A DNA stretch of 64,000 bases from JALYGK01 sp036259835 (lineage in GTDB: Bacteria > Actinomycetota > UBA4738). The notes beneath the pieces were generated by a model. The model saw only the letters and a list, made by a program, of their open reading frames with translations, had not been told where the DNA came from and did no database searches. Shown piece by piece: positions 25,212-33,690 of this stretch. The translations under genes were made by a program, and so were the position numbers. The stretch spans positions 1 to 64,000 of the forward strand of contig DATABA010000012.1 of the NCBI GenBank assembly GCA_036259835.1, given 5' to 3'. Numbering within the stretch: the stretch's first letter is position 1; the number at the start of each line of letters is the position of its first letter.

Positions 25212-26054
25212 CTAGCTCTGGCACTGCGGACAGAAGTAGCTCGTTCTGCCGTTGACCTTCACGGCTTCAATAGGCGTTCGGCACCGCCGGCATGGCTGAC
25301 CCCTTCTCCCGTACACCTTGAGCTCGCTCTGGAACTCGCCCGGCTTGCCGAACAGATCGACGTATGCCTCGTCGTCCAGCGTTGTGCCCCTGAACCGAAT
25401 GGCGTCCTGCACGACCTCACGCATCGCACGGTAGAGACGCCGCACCTCCTGTGACGAAAGCGACTCCGACCCACGGTCTTGCCGCAGCCCCGCGGCGAAC
25501 AACACCTCGTCTGAATAGATGTTGCCGAGGCCCGACACGAATTTCTGATCCATCAGCAACGACTTGAGCTTCACGGCTCTTCGCGCCAGTTCGCCGGAGA
25601 ACTCTTGCCACGTGAACGTGTCCTCCAGAGGATCGATCGCCACGTGGTCGAGTTCCCTGATCTTCCCGAGCTCGTCGGTCTTCGTCACGAACATTTCCCC
25701 GAAGGTCCGTGGGTCGACGTACCGAAGATCGCCGCCCTGCGAGAGCTCGAACACCACATGGGTGTGGGGCGGGAGCGGCTGCCGCTTCGTTCCGCGAAGC
25801 AGCTGTCCCGACATCCCGAAGTGGACGACCAGGACATCGCCGTCCTCTAGATAAAGCAGGAGGTACTTCCCCTTTCGGTCGATCCTGCTGATCTTCTTGC
25901 CGGTCAGGCGGTCCTCGAACTCCTTGCGTCGCGAGTGGCGCCGGATGACCCGCATGGCGTTTCGGTGCGGCCTGACCTCTACTCCGGCGATACGCTTCCC
26001 CACGACCTCCTTTTCCAGGTCGCGCCGCATCACCTCGACTTCGGGAAGCTCCAT
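25212..26054 (-). CDS. mutM: Formamidopyrimidine-DNA glycosylase (MutM/Fpg), unusual N-terminus
   Basis: Fpg excises 8-oxoguanine and formamidopyrimidines and cuts the abasic site. The 280-residue protein has the family N-terminus with ELPEVEVMRRDLEKEVVGK, the lysine-bearing RKGKYLLL, the helix-two-turn-helix VSGLGNIYSDEVLF, and a C-terminal zinc finger of four cysteines (CRRC ... CPQC, ending CQS). Canonical Fpg starts M-P-E-L-P-E, and Pro2 is the Schiff-base nucleophile. Here translation starts M-E-L-P-E, so that proline is absent while the following Glu is kept. The start is well fixed, 4 nt after the rnc stop. Activity may be altered. Confidence 0.9.
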   Translation of the reverse strand: MELPEVEVMRRDLEKEVVGKRIAGVEVRPHRNAMRVIRRHSRRKEFEDRLTGKKISRIDRKGKYLLLYLEDGDVLVVHFGMSGQLLRGTKRQPLPPHTHVVFELSQGGDLRYVDPRTFGEMFVTKTDELGKIRELDHVAIDPLEDTFTWQEFSGELARRAVKLKSLLMDQKFVSGLGNIYSDEVLFAAGLRQDRGSESLSSQEVRRLYRAMREVVQDAIRFRGTTLDDEAYVDLFGKPGEFQSELKVYGRRGQPCRRCRTPIEAVKVNGRTSYFCPQCQS

Positions 26055-26058
26055 CTTT

Positions 26059-26781
26059 TCAGCGCCCTTTGGCGAGCTCACCGGTTGCCCTTTCCGACTC
26101 TGCCGTCGCACGGCGGTACGCCTCGCGAGCGGCCCGCTGCTCTGCTTCCTTCTTCGATCGCCCGCTGCCGACACCGAACTCGCGCCCACCCAGGAACACA
26201 CGCGCGGTGAACTCCTTTTCGTGGTCGGGCCCGCGCTCTTCCACCCGGTACTCGGGGAGCCGTCCCACGTCCTGCGCCGCCAGCTCCTGCAGGATGGTCT
26301 TGTAGTCCCGGGCCCCCTCTCCCCGAACCCACGCCAGCATTCGCGGCCAAAACAGCCGCCGGATCAGATCGGACGTCTTGTTCAACCCCTTGTCGAGGTA
26401 AACCGCACCGAGGACCCCCTCGAGCGCGTCGGCGAGGATGCTGGCCTTGTCGCGTCCTCCCGATTGCTCCTCGCCGCGTCCGAGGAGGAGGGCCGGGCCG
26501 AGCCCCAACTCGCGCGCGACGTCGGCGAGCGTGGTCATGTTCACCACCGCTGCACGGAGCTTGGCGAGCTCTCCTTCCGAGAGGTCGGGGAACGCGTGAA
26601 ACGCCACGTCGGTGATGACCAGGCCGAGAACCGCGTCTCCCAGAAACTCCAGTCGTTCGTTGGTCGAGGTCGATCCCCGCTCGAACGCGTACGAACGGTG
26701 GGTGAGCGCGGCCCGGCGCAGCTCATCGCTTCGAAATCGAATCCCGAGCGCTCGCTCGAGCTCGGTGGTCTTTCGCGGCAA
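26059..26781 (-). CDS. rnc: Ribonuclease III
   Basis: RNase III cuts double-stranded RNA in rRNA and mRNA processing. From the inferred TTG start at 26781 the protein has 240 residues: LTHRSYAFERG, the catalytic signature NERLEFLGDAVLGLVITD, DALEGVLGAVYLDKG, then the C-terminal double-stranded RNA-binding domain (DYKTILQELAAQD, SKKEAEQRAAREAYRR). The open frame extends much further upstream, but that part overlaps rpmF in another frame and is not RNase III-like. No ATG is available near the expected start. mutM follows after 4 nt. Confidence 0.93.
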   Translation of the reverse strand: MPRKTTELERALGIRFRSDELRRAALTHRSYAFERGSTSTNERLEFLGDAVLGLVITDVAFHAFPDLSEGELAKLRAAVVNMTTLADVARELGLGPALLLGRGEEQSGGRDKASILADALEGVLGAVYLDKGLNKTSDLIRRLFWPRMLAWVRGEGARDYKTILQELAAQDVGRLPEYRVEERGPDHEKEFTARVFLGGREFGVGSGRSKKEAEQRAAREAYRRATAESERATGELAKGR

Positions 26782-26798
26782 GATCGCGTCCGCCTCGG

Positions 26799-26975
26799 CT
26801 ACTCGACCTCGACTACCTGCCGTCCGCCGTAGTACCCGCAGTTTTCGCACACCCGATGCGGGAGCTTCGGCTGGTGGCACTGAGGACACTCTGCGTACGT
26901 GGGCGGTGTCGACTTCCAATGTGCCGCGCGTTGCTTGCCCTTGGATTTCGTCATCTTTCGTTTGGGGACCGGCAT
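26799..26975 (-). CDS. rpmF: 50S ribosomal protein L32
   Basis: A 58-residue protein, shorter than most ORF cut-offs. It reads MPVPKRKMTKSKGKQRAAHW at the start and then carries two zinc-binding cysteine pairs, CPQC and CENC, followed by GYYGGRQVVEVE, as in the zinc-containing form of L32. It lies between DUF177 and rnc, the standard bacterial order DUF177-rpmF-rnc, which supports the call. Confidence 0.96.
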   Translation of the reverse strand: MPVPKRKMTKSKGKQRAAHWKSTPPTYAECPQCHQPKLPHRVCENCGYYGGRQVVEVE

Positions 26976-27019
26976 GTTGATGGCTCCTTTGTCGAAGGGT
27001 CAAACGTCCTCGTCCGTTG

Positions 27020-27550
27020 TTACGCCGGCGGCGCCGGTATCGCAGGACCGTCGTCATCCGGAAGCCGCAGGCTCGCCAGCGGCGCCCATCGTGAATCCAT
27101 CTCGGGCGGACACGCGCATTCACCGAAGTTGCGGTCGCCGCCGCACCGCTCGCACAGTCCCTGGCAGTCCGGGCGACACAGCGGGGCGAACGGCATGGCC
27201 GGGACGACCGCGTCACGGATCATCGGCTCGAGGTCCACGAATCCCTCGATCACGGGGTACTCGTCGTCCTCTTCGGTTGCCTCTGGCGAGAACAGCTCGT
27301 GAACCCGGAGATCGAAGCCGGCCTCGAAGGTCTTCAGGCACCGGGCGCACGTGAGCGTCATCTCGCCGGAGACCGAGCCGGTCACCAGCACGCCGTCCAC
27401 CACGCTCTCCAGGAGGAACTCCGCCCCGATGGCGCGGTTGTCCGGAACGCTGGCGAGCTCGGTGGCGAGATTCGGGAGGCCTTCAGAGACGCGCAGCGTT
27501 CTCGACGCCCCCGGATGCTCCAACAAATCCCGTACGTCGACGTCCCTCAT
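27020..27550 (-). CDS. DUF177/YceD family protein
   Basis: A 176-residue cytoplasmic protein of the YceD/DUF177 family, almost always found upstream of rpmF and linked to 23S rRNA accumulation in other bacteria. It contains the family CxxC in TLTCARCLKTFE, an acidic stretch EATEEDDEYP, the block VDLEPMIRDAVVPAMPFAPLC and the Cys-rich end CRPDCQGLCERCGGD, which may bind zinc. It overlaps the upstream coiled-coil gene by 4 nt. Confidence 0.92.
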   Translation of the reverse strand: MRDVDVRDLLEHPGASRTLRVSEGLPNLATELASVPDNRAIGAEFLLESVVDGVLVTGSVSGEMTLTCARCLKTFEAGFDLRVHELFSPEATEEDDEYPVIEGFVDLEPMIRDAVVPAMPFAPLCRPDCQGLCERCGGDRNFGECACPPEMDSRWAPLASLRLPDDDGPAIPAPPA

Positions 27551-28053
27551 GCCTGTTGCTCCACCTCGTTCAAGTCGATCACCGAGGACGACATTCCCCG
27601 GAGCTTCTCCCGCCCTCGGCGGATCTGACCGAGCGAGCGCTCCAGCTCTTCGGCGGCTCGCTTCAGGATCGCTTCGTACTCTGCGAGCTTGCCGTCGATG
27701 TAGTCCTCGGCCTCGAGCCGAAGTTGCCGGGCCTGCTCCCTGGCCTCGGCCACGATCCGATCGGCCTCACCGTGTGCCGCCCGCACCACGTCCTGCTGCG
27801 ATACGAGCCGGCCCTGCTCCGCCATCGCCTCGTCGACGATCGCTTCGCCGTCTCTCCGCGCCTTCGACAGGAGCTCCTCGCGGTCCTTCACGACCCACCG
27901 CGCCTGCCTGATCTCCTCGGGGAGATTCGTCCTGGCGGCTTCGATCAGTTCGAGCAGCTCTTCACGATTCACCATGGCGCTCGACGACAGCGGCATGGAG
28001 CGTGCCTGCTCCACAAGCTCCTGGATTTGCTGAAGTCTCGTCACGATGTCCAT
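27547..28053 (-). CDS. Coiled-coil protein, DivIVA/SepIVA-like
   Basis: A 168-residue, highly charged protein that is mostly alpha-helical coiled coil (AEARGQAR-type heptads such as ADRIVAEAREQARQLRLEAE). Proteins of this type lie between coaD and DUF177 in actinomycetes and are annotated as ATP-synthase subunit b-like or DivIVA/SepIVA-like septum factors. There is no transmembrane segment. A role in cell envelope or septum organisation is inference from the family and position. The end overlaps DUF177 by 4 nt. Confidence 0.75.
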   Translation of the reverse strand: MDIVTRLQQIQELVEQARSMPLSSSAMVNREELLELIEAARTNLPEEIRQARWVVKDREELLSKARRDGEAIVDEAMAEQGRLVSQQDVVRAAHGEADRIVAEAREQARQLRLEAEDYIDGKLAEYEAILKRAAEELERSLGQIRRGREKLRGMSSSVIDLNEVEQQA

Positions 28054-28063
28054 TGGCGGCGGC

Positions 28064-28546
28064 TCACTCCCCGACCGTAAGCTTCTCTTCCAGACGGTCC
28101 CGAACGAACGGCGGAACCAGCCGCGAGACGTCTCCGCCGAACCGCACGACCTCCTTGATCAGCGACGATGAGAGGTACGACCACTGAGGGCTGGTCGGGA
28201 CGAAGAAGGTCTCGACGTCCGCCATCTCCCGGTTCATCTGGGCCATCTGCAGTTCGTAGTCGAAGTCGGTGACGGCCCGAAGTCCCTTCACCACCACGTT
28301 GATCCCTCGATCCTTCGCATAGTCGACCAGCAGCCCCGAAAAGGAATCGACCTCCACGTTCGGCAGGTCGGCCACGGCCTCTTTCAGCATCGCCAGGCGT
28401 TCGTCCACGGTGAACAGCGGGTCCTTCCCGGGGTTGTCCAGGACGGCCACGACCAGCGAGTCGAAGCAGGCGCTGGCCCGCCGAAAGATGTCGATATGGC
28501 CGTGCGTGACGGGATCGAACGTCCCAGGACAGAGGGCCGCCCCCAC
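28064..28546 (-). CDS. coaD: Phosphopantetheine adenylyltransferase
   Basis: CoaD converts 4'-phosphopantetheine and ATP to dephospho-CoA. The 160-residue protein has the nucleotidyltransferase motif CPGTFDPVTHGHIDIFRRA with HxGH, GLRAVTDFDYELQMAQMNR, and the ATP-binding end YLSSSLIKEVVRFGG. The GTG start at 28546 is chosen over the long open frame because a perfect AAGGAGGA lies 6-7 nt upstream and the length equals that of the family. The order rsmD-coaD is typical. Confidence 0.96.
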   Translation of the reverse strand: MGAALCPGTFDPVTHGHIDIFRRASACFDSLVVAVLDNPGKDPLFTVDERLAMLKEAVADLPNVEVDSFSGLLVDYAKDRGINVVVKGLRAVTDFDYELQMAQMNREMADVETFFVPTSPQWSYLSSSLIKEVVRFGGDVSRLVPPFVRDRLEEKLTVGE

Positions 28547-28563
28547 CTCGAAGTCCTCCTTGT

Positions 28564-29109
28564 TCAAGGGGCCCGGAACACCAGGACCAGCGCGTCGCCG
28601 TAGGTGAGCTGCTTGGTCAGGTGCCAGTCTACTGGAATTACAGGTATGTAAGACCCCCGGCGCCGGGTCAGGGCGACCCGGCCACCGGCCGCAACCGTGC
28701 CCGATTCGCGAAGGGCTGCGACCAGCGCGTCGAGATCCGCTTGCCCGAGCTTGTAGGGCGGGTCGGCCAGCACGAGGTCGAACTGGCCCGGCCTCTGTCG
28801 AAGCCCGCGGAGCACGTCGAGTCGGCGAACCTCCGCCCTTCCCAACAGACGAGTCCGGCGGAGGTTCTCCGCGATCGTCTTGGCGGCAGCGGGGGCCGAG
28901 TCCACAAACATCGCGCTCGCCGCGCCCCGGGACAGGGCCTCGATCCCCATGGCGCCGGTTCCGGCGTACAGGTCCAGCACTCGCGCCCCTTCGACGGCAG
29001 CTCCGAGGCTGGAAAAGAGGCCTTCGCGCGCGCGATCCGAGACCGGCCGCGTCCCCGCGGGGACCGGAGCGAGCCGGGTCCCCTTCGCCGACCCGGCCAC
29101 CACTCTCAT
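28564..29109 (-). CDS. rsmD: 16S rRNA (guanine-N2) methyltransferase RsmD
   Basis: RsmD methylates G966 of 16S rRNA. From ATG at 29109 the protein is 181 residues: MRVVAGSAKGTRLAPVPAG, SDRAREGLFSSL, the SAM site VLDLYAGTGAMGIEALSRGA and the catalytic DPPY motif in FDLVLADPPYKLG. The start overlaps the upstream methyltransferase stop by 4 nt, and coaD follows. Confidence 0.95.
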   Translation of the reverse strand: MRVVAGSAKGTRLAPVPAGTRPVSDRAREGLFSSLGAAVEGARVLDLYAGTGAMGIEALSRGAASAMFVDSAPAAAKTIAENLRRTRLLGRAEVRRLDVLRGLRQRPGQFDLVLADPPYKLGQADLDALVAALRESGTVAAGGRVALTRRRGSYIPVIPVDWHLTKQLTYGDALVLVFRAP

Positions 29110-29774
29110 CGGCTTGACGTCGCCTCCGGTCGTTCGCCTTTGACCCGCGCCTCCCCGATGACATGCGGGAGAAACCACCCACCCGGAACCGGTGGCTCGA
29201 AGCTCCGAAACCGAACCGTGAAGCCCTCCTCCACGAGGGCTCCGACGGTGTCGCGATTCGGGTGGCATCCGCCTCCGAAGAACCCCCACGGCCGCTCGAG
29301 CCGGTCCTGCCACCGGGCGGCGCGGTCGCTCTTCGCCCGCACGTGCTCGTAGAACCGCAAAGGGCTCTGCGGCTTGAGGACGCGCCGGACCTCCCTGATG
29401 GCTTGCCGCTCGTCGGGCACGGTGCAGAGGACCAGCGACGACACGACCGTGTCGAAGGTTCCATCGGGGAAAGGAAGACACTCCGCCGAGGCACGAAGGA
29501 GCACGATCGGAGCGGGGTCGCCCGCCGCGCGTTGTTTCGCTTGCTCCAGCATGTGCGGCTCGGGCTCGACAGCAACGACCGTCGACACGTCGGAGTAGTG
29601 GGGGAAGTTCATCCCCGTTCCGGCCCCGATCTCGAGAACCAGGCCTTCGGCGCCTCCGCACTGCTCCGAGCGATAACGGCCCTCCCATCGCTCGGCGGGT
29701 CGAGCCAGTAACGGATCGTAGATCCGCGCGAAGATTGGATGCTTCGAGGTTTTTGCCGTCGGTCTCTGGATCAC
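29106..29774 (-). CDS. Class I SAM-dependent methyltransferase
   Basis: A 222-residue methyltransferase of the Methyltransf_11/UbiE-like type. It has motif I LVLEIGAGTGMNFPHY, motif II acidic position in VVAVEPEPHMLEQA, and the post-II block ECLPFPDGTFDTVVSSLVLC. The C-terminal region with FFGGGCHPNRDT resembles phospholipid or small-molecule methyltransferases of the PmtA/METTL7 kind. Substrate unknown. It sits between recG and rsmD with short spacing. Confidence 0.85.
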   Translation of the reverse strand: MIQRPTAKTSKHPIFARIYDPLLARPAERWEGRYRSEQCGGAEGLVLEIGAGTGMNFPHYSDVSTVVAVEPEPHMLEQAKQRAAGDPAPIVLLRASAECLPFPDGTFDTVVSSLVLCTVPDERQAIREVRRVLKPQSPLRFYEHVRAKSDRAARWQDRLERPWGFFGGGCHPNRDTVGALVEEGFTVRFRSFEPPVPGGWFLPHVIGEARVKGERPEATSSR

Positions 29775-29783
29775 ATCCTCAGG

Positions 29784-32006
29784 CTAGCTGTGGAACAACC
29801 ACTCGATGGCCTTGCCCCTGAAGGTCGAGCGGAGTAACTCGAGGAGTTCGAGATGCTTGGCCAGGGTGGGGTCCCCGGCGATCACCCCGAACGCTCGCGC
29901 GCGGGCCCGGCGAACGAGCTCGAAGTCCTCCGCGAGCCGCGCCAGCTTCAGATCGGGAAGACCGGACTGCCGGATGTCGAACAGCGTCCCCTCTCCTCGG
30001 AGCCGGAGATCCTCATCGGCGAGCTCGAACCCGTCGGTGGTCCGGACCATCGCCTCCAGCCGCGCCTTCGCGTCTTCGTTCTCGGGCGCGCTCTCGTCGA
30101 ATAGGACGCAGAACGAGCTGACGGCGCCGCGTCCAATCCGTCCTCGAAGCTGGTGCAGCTGGGCGAGGCCGAATCGTTCCGCGTTCTCCACCAACATGAC
30201 GGTGGCGTTCGGGACGTCGACACCGACTTCTATGACGGTCGTCGAGATCAACACGTCGGCGTTCCCGGCGCGGAACGACGCCATGACGTCTTCCTTCTCC
30301 GACGGCCGGAGCCGGCCGTGGAGAAGGGCGATCCGAAGGTCGGGAAAGACCTCCTTGGCCAGCCGTTCCGCTTCCTTCTCCGCGGCCCGTACCTCGAGTC
30401 GGTTCCCTTCGTCGATGGCGGCGCACACCACAAAGGCTTGTCGGCCTGCCCGAACCTCGTCTCGAACCAGGTCGTACGCGGCACGGCGCTCGGCGGCGGT
30501 GCGAGCCACCTGCGTGGCGACCGGCTGGCGTCCGGGCGGCATCTCGTCCAGCACGGAAACATCGAGATCGCCGTAATAGGTGAGCGAGAGCGTTCGTGGA
30601 ATCGGCGTGGCCGTCATGATGAGAACGTCCGGCTTCGCTCCCTTCTCCTTCAACGCCACGCGTTGGTGAACGCCGAACCGGTGCTGTTCATCGATCACGG
30701 CAAGGGAGAGATCGGCGAACTCGACCCCTTCCTGCACCAGCGCGTGGGTGCCGATCACCAGGTCGACCCCGCCCGATCGAATGCCTTCCATGACCTGCTG
30801 TCGATCCCTCCCCGTGACGGCCGCGGTGAGAAGGCCATAGGTCACCTTGTGTCGAAGCGAAGCGCCGGCGCCTTCCGCTGTAGCCTGCTCGAGGAGGCTT
30901 TGCTGCCCTGCCATCTGGGCGGGCGCCAACGACGAAAGGTAATCGACTCCGCCCATCGGCCGAAGAAGCGTCTCGACGGTTCGAAGGTGCTGCGCCGCGA
31001 GCACTTCGGTGGGGGCCATGATCGTCGCTTGATGACCCGATTGGATGGCGGTGAGCGCCGCGTACAGCGCGACGGCGGTCTTCCCGGATCCCACATCGCC
31101 CTGGAGAAGCCGGTTCATCGGCCGAAGCGCGCTCATGTCCTCCTTGATTTCCTTGATCGCGCGCCGCTGCGCCCCGGTCAGCTCGAACGGGAGCACCTCG
31201 ACGAACGCGGTGGTGAGCTGGCCATCAACGTCGTGAGCGACCCCACGAGAACCGCGCTCCATTCGCCGCTTTCGGTAGGCCACACCCAATTCCAGAACGA
31301 ACAGCTCGTCGAACTTCAGCCGCTCGCGGGCCTTCCCGAGGTCGGTGGGGTCGTCGGGGAAGTGGATCGAGCGAAGAGCCACATCCTCATCGTCCAGGCC
31401 TTCAGCGACGACGATGTCGGGCGGAACGGGGTCAGGAATGTCGTCGAGCTCCTGCAGGGCGCGATGGATAAGCTCGCGAATGGTCCGGGAGCTCACCCCC
31501 TCCGCGGCTCGATAGACAGGAGTGATCCGTCCCATGTGGACCAGGTCATCGTCACCCCGGAGGACCTCAACCTCTTGCTTTGCCAGCTGGAGATGACCCC
31601 GGTACTTGGCGGCGCGTCCTGAAACGGCCAGCTCCATCCCCTGACGGTACGTGGTCGCGGTCCACGGCTGGTTGAAGAAAGTGAGGTCGAGGTATCCCGT
31701 TCCGTCGTACAGCCGGACCGTGACCATGCTCTGTCGCCGCTGCCGCGTGAACCGTTTTTCAACGCGATGCACGCGGCCGATGACCGTGACGTCCTGGCCG
31801 ATCCGGATGTCCCGGATCGGAATCGTTGCTGATCGGTCGATGTAGCCGCGTGGGTAGTGTCGGAGCAGGTCGCTCACGGTTCGGATACCCAACGACTCCT
31901 CGAGCACCAGATAGGCGGGCGGTCCTTTCGTCTTGAAGCCCGTCTTTCGGTTGGCGAGGCGTGGATCGACGTGGAGTATTCGACTCGAGAGTGAAAGCTC
32001 GCTCAC
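29784..32006 (-). CDS. recG: ATP-dependent DNA helicase RecG
   Basis: RecG reverses stalled forks and migrates Holliday junctions. The 740-residue protein has the N-terminal OB-fold wedge domain (RDIRIGQDVTVIGRVHRVEK), Walker A LLQGDVGSGKTAVALYA, motif II DEQHRFGVHQR, TATPIPRTLSLTYYGDLDVS, and the helicase C part with FRAGNADVLISTTVIEVGVDVP and QLHQLRGRIGRG. Length and motifs are standard. The start overlaps the fakA stop by 4 nt, the widespread fakA-recG pairing. Confidence 0.97.
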   Translation of the reverse strand: MSELSLSSRILHVDPRLANRKTGFKTKGPPAYLVLEESLGIRTVSDLLRHYPRGYIDRSATIPIRDIRIGQDVTVIGRVHRVEKRFTRQRRQSMVTVRLYDGTGYLDLTFFNQPWTATTYRQGMELAVSGRAAKYRGHLQLAKQEVEVLRGDDDLVHMGRITPVYRAAEGVSSRTIRELIHRALQELDDIPDPVPPDIVVAEGLDDEDVALRSIHFPDDPTDLGKARERLKFDELFVLELGVAYRKRRMERGSRGVAHDVDGQLTTAFVEVLPFELTGAQRRAIKEIKEDMSALRPMNRLLQGDVGSGKTAVALYAALTAIQSGHQATIMAPTEVLAAQHLRTVETLLRPMGGVDYLSSLAPAQMAGQQSLLEQATAEGAGASLRHKVTYGLLTAAVTGRDRQQVMEGIRSGGVDLVIGTHALVQEGVEFADLSLAVIDEQHRFGVHQRVALKEKGAKPDVLIMTATPIPRTLSLTYYGDLDVSVLDEMPPGRQPVATQVARTAAERRAAYDLVRDEVRAGRQAFVVCAAIDEGNRLEVRAAEKEAERLAKEVFPDLRIALLHGRLRPSEKEDVMASFRAGNADVLISTTVIEVGVDVPNATVMLVENAERFGLAQLHQLRGRIGRGAVSSFCVLFDESAPENEDAKARLEAMVRTTDGFELADEDLRLRGEGTLFDIRQSGLPDLKLARLAEDFELVRRARARAFGVIAGDPTLAKHLELLELLRSTFRGKAIEWLFHS

Positions 32007-33592
32007 TCCACCCCAACCAGGAACGCTTGGCGCTGTGGCCCGTCGGCGATTCGTTCGATTCGAAGGCTTGGGTTGACACGACCGATCGCGTCGACAACGG
32101 CCTCTTCGTCGTCACGTCGTACTGACGACCCCACCACGAGGGTGAGTAACTCCGCCTCGGAATGAAGAAGGTGGCTGATAACCGCCTCCGCCGCGGCCTC
32201 GAGTGACGGCCCCGTGTACAGAAGTCGCTCTTCACCGACGCCGATCCAGTTCTCTGTGTTTCGGCTGGAGGGCCGTGCATGGGTCGATCGCGAGATCTCG
32301 CCCGCCCGCAACGTGGTCAGCACCTCCTTCATCGATCGAAGGTTTTCCTCAGCCTCCGCCACCGGACTGAACGTTGCTGCTGCCGAGAGCGCGGCCGGGA
32401 CGGATCGCGTCGGCACGACAACGGAACGCTTCGACGACTCCGACGCCGCCCCTTCCGCGACCGGGACGGCTTCCGGAAAGGCAGGAAGTACCAGGACCGA
32501 GTCGGCAGGAGCCGTATTGATTGCTGCGACAACATCCCGCTGGGACGGTCTCCCACCGCCAGGCACTACCAGCGCTCCCATCGATTCGAGGGCCCGAACC
32601 ACGCCATCCCCGTCGGCCAATGCGACCATCGAGGTCTGCTCGGCCACTCGAACCGCCCGGGCCTGTCCGGCCAGGCAGGCTTCGACCTGCTCCTGAAGAG
32701 GGACGACCGAAACGTCGTGAAGTGCGCCGCGCCGTTCACCGGCGTGAATGACGGACTTCGGATCGTCGGTGTGAACGTGAACGTTGAACAAACCGCCGCC
32801 TCCAACGACCACGACCGATTCGCCAAGTGCATCGAGCGCCTCGCGCAGCTCGGTCACCACTTCCGTATCTCCGTGGAGGAGGTATTGCACCTCGTATTCG
32901 AGCTCCGACACCCGCAGTGAGGTCTCCGCGGTTTGGGTGCCGACGGGGCCACGAGAGCCAACGGGCTCCGTCATCGGTTCACCGGTCATCGCCGACAGGA
33001 GCGCATCCAACAGGAGGACGACCCCCTTTCCGCCCGCGTCGATCACGCCGGCCTGACGAAGAGCCGGATTGGTCATTCGGGTCCGGTTCAGCGATGCGCG
33101 CGCGGCGTCGAGTGAAGCGTTGAGGACGGTCGCGCTGTCGTCGTTCGTGGACGCAGTCATGGCGGCCGCGGTTGCATCACGAAGGACGCTCAGCATCGTC
33201 CCTTCGGCGGGTTTGGTAACGGCTCGGTATGCCTCGTGGGTCGCGTGCTCCAACGACGCCGCCAGCTGCCTCCCACCCACTCGGCGCCGTTGACCGACCG
33301 CCTCGCACACTCCCCGAAGGACCTGCGAGAGGATGACCCCCGAGTTCCCACGCGCCCCCATCAGTGACGCGCGCGTCACGGCCGCCGTGACGGGTTCGAA
33401 CCCCATTCGAGCGGCGGAGCTCTCCAGCGCCGACGTCACGGCCTGCTGGGTCAGCAGAAGGTTCGTGCCCGTGTCGCCATCAGGCACGGGATACACGTTC
33501 AGGGAGTTGAGATGATCGCGATGAGTCTCCAGAGCATGCCTGAAGAGCTCCATGGCCCGAACGAAAGAGCGTGCATCCAGCGCGCGCGACAC
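32003..33592 (-). CDS. fakA: DAK-domain fatty-acid kinase FakA-like protein
   Basis: FakA phosphorylates fatty acids bound to FakB partners. From the chosen GTG start (33592) the protein is 529 residues: DAK2 domain with NVYPVPDGDTGTNLLLTQ, ARGNSGVILSQVLRG, KPAEGTMLSV and VIDAGGKGVVLLLDALL, then a middle and a C-terminal domain ending in RIADGPQRQAFLVGVE. The longer open frame upstream has no similarity. A TATAAT box lies about 35 nt before the start. No fakB is visible nearby. Usually rpmB is the divergent neighbour; here two genes intervene. Confidence 0.88.
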   Translation of the reverse strand: MSRALDARSFVRAMELFRHALETHRDHLNSLNVYPVPDGDTGTNLLLTQQAVTSALESSAARMGFEPVTAAVTRASLMGARGNSGVILSQVLRGVCEAVGQRRRVGGRQLAASLEHATHEAYRAVTKPAEGTMLSVLRDATAAAMTASTNDDSATVLNASLDAARASLNRTRMTNPALRQAGVIDAGGKGVVLLLDALLSAMTGEPMTEPVGSRGPVGTQTAETSLRVSELEYEVQYLLHGDTEVVTELREALDALGESVVVVGGGGLFNVHVHTDDPKSVIHAGERRGALHDVSVVPLQEQVEACLAGQARAVRVAEQTSMVALADGDGVVRALESMGALVVPGGGRPSQRDVVAAINTAPADSVLVLPAFPEAVPVAEGAASESSKRSVVVPTRSVPAALSAAATFSPVAEAEENLRSMKEVLTTLRAGEISRSTHARPSSRNTENWIGVGEERLLYTGPSLEAAAEAVISHLLHSEAELLTLVVGSSVRRDDEEAVVDAIGRVNPSLRIERIADGPQRQAFLVGVE

Positions 33593-33626
33593 GCTAAAAC
33601 CGCAGGTAGGGGGGCAATTTCGGCGG

Positions 33627-33632
33627 ATTATA
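33627..33632 (-). promoter_or_regulatory. Possible -10 box of the fakA-recG operon
   Basis: A perfect TATAAT occurs on the minus strand in the intergenic region between fakA and the divergent thioredoxin gene, about 35 nt upstream of the fakA GTG, which would give a short 5' leader. In this GC-rich DNA such a hexamer is noticeable. No convincing -35 hexamer at 16-18 nt was found, so the assignment is tentative. Confidence 0.35.
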
Positions 33633-33690
33633 GCAGCGCGTTTTTGGCAGACTCGGAACGCGAACGCGCTTGCTTTCGCACAATGAAGCC

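Noticed and set aside
30153..31622. 489-codon plus-strand open frame
   Set aside because: Antisense to recG, all of whose helicase motifs are intact on the minus strand; no domain recognised in the shadow.
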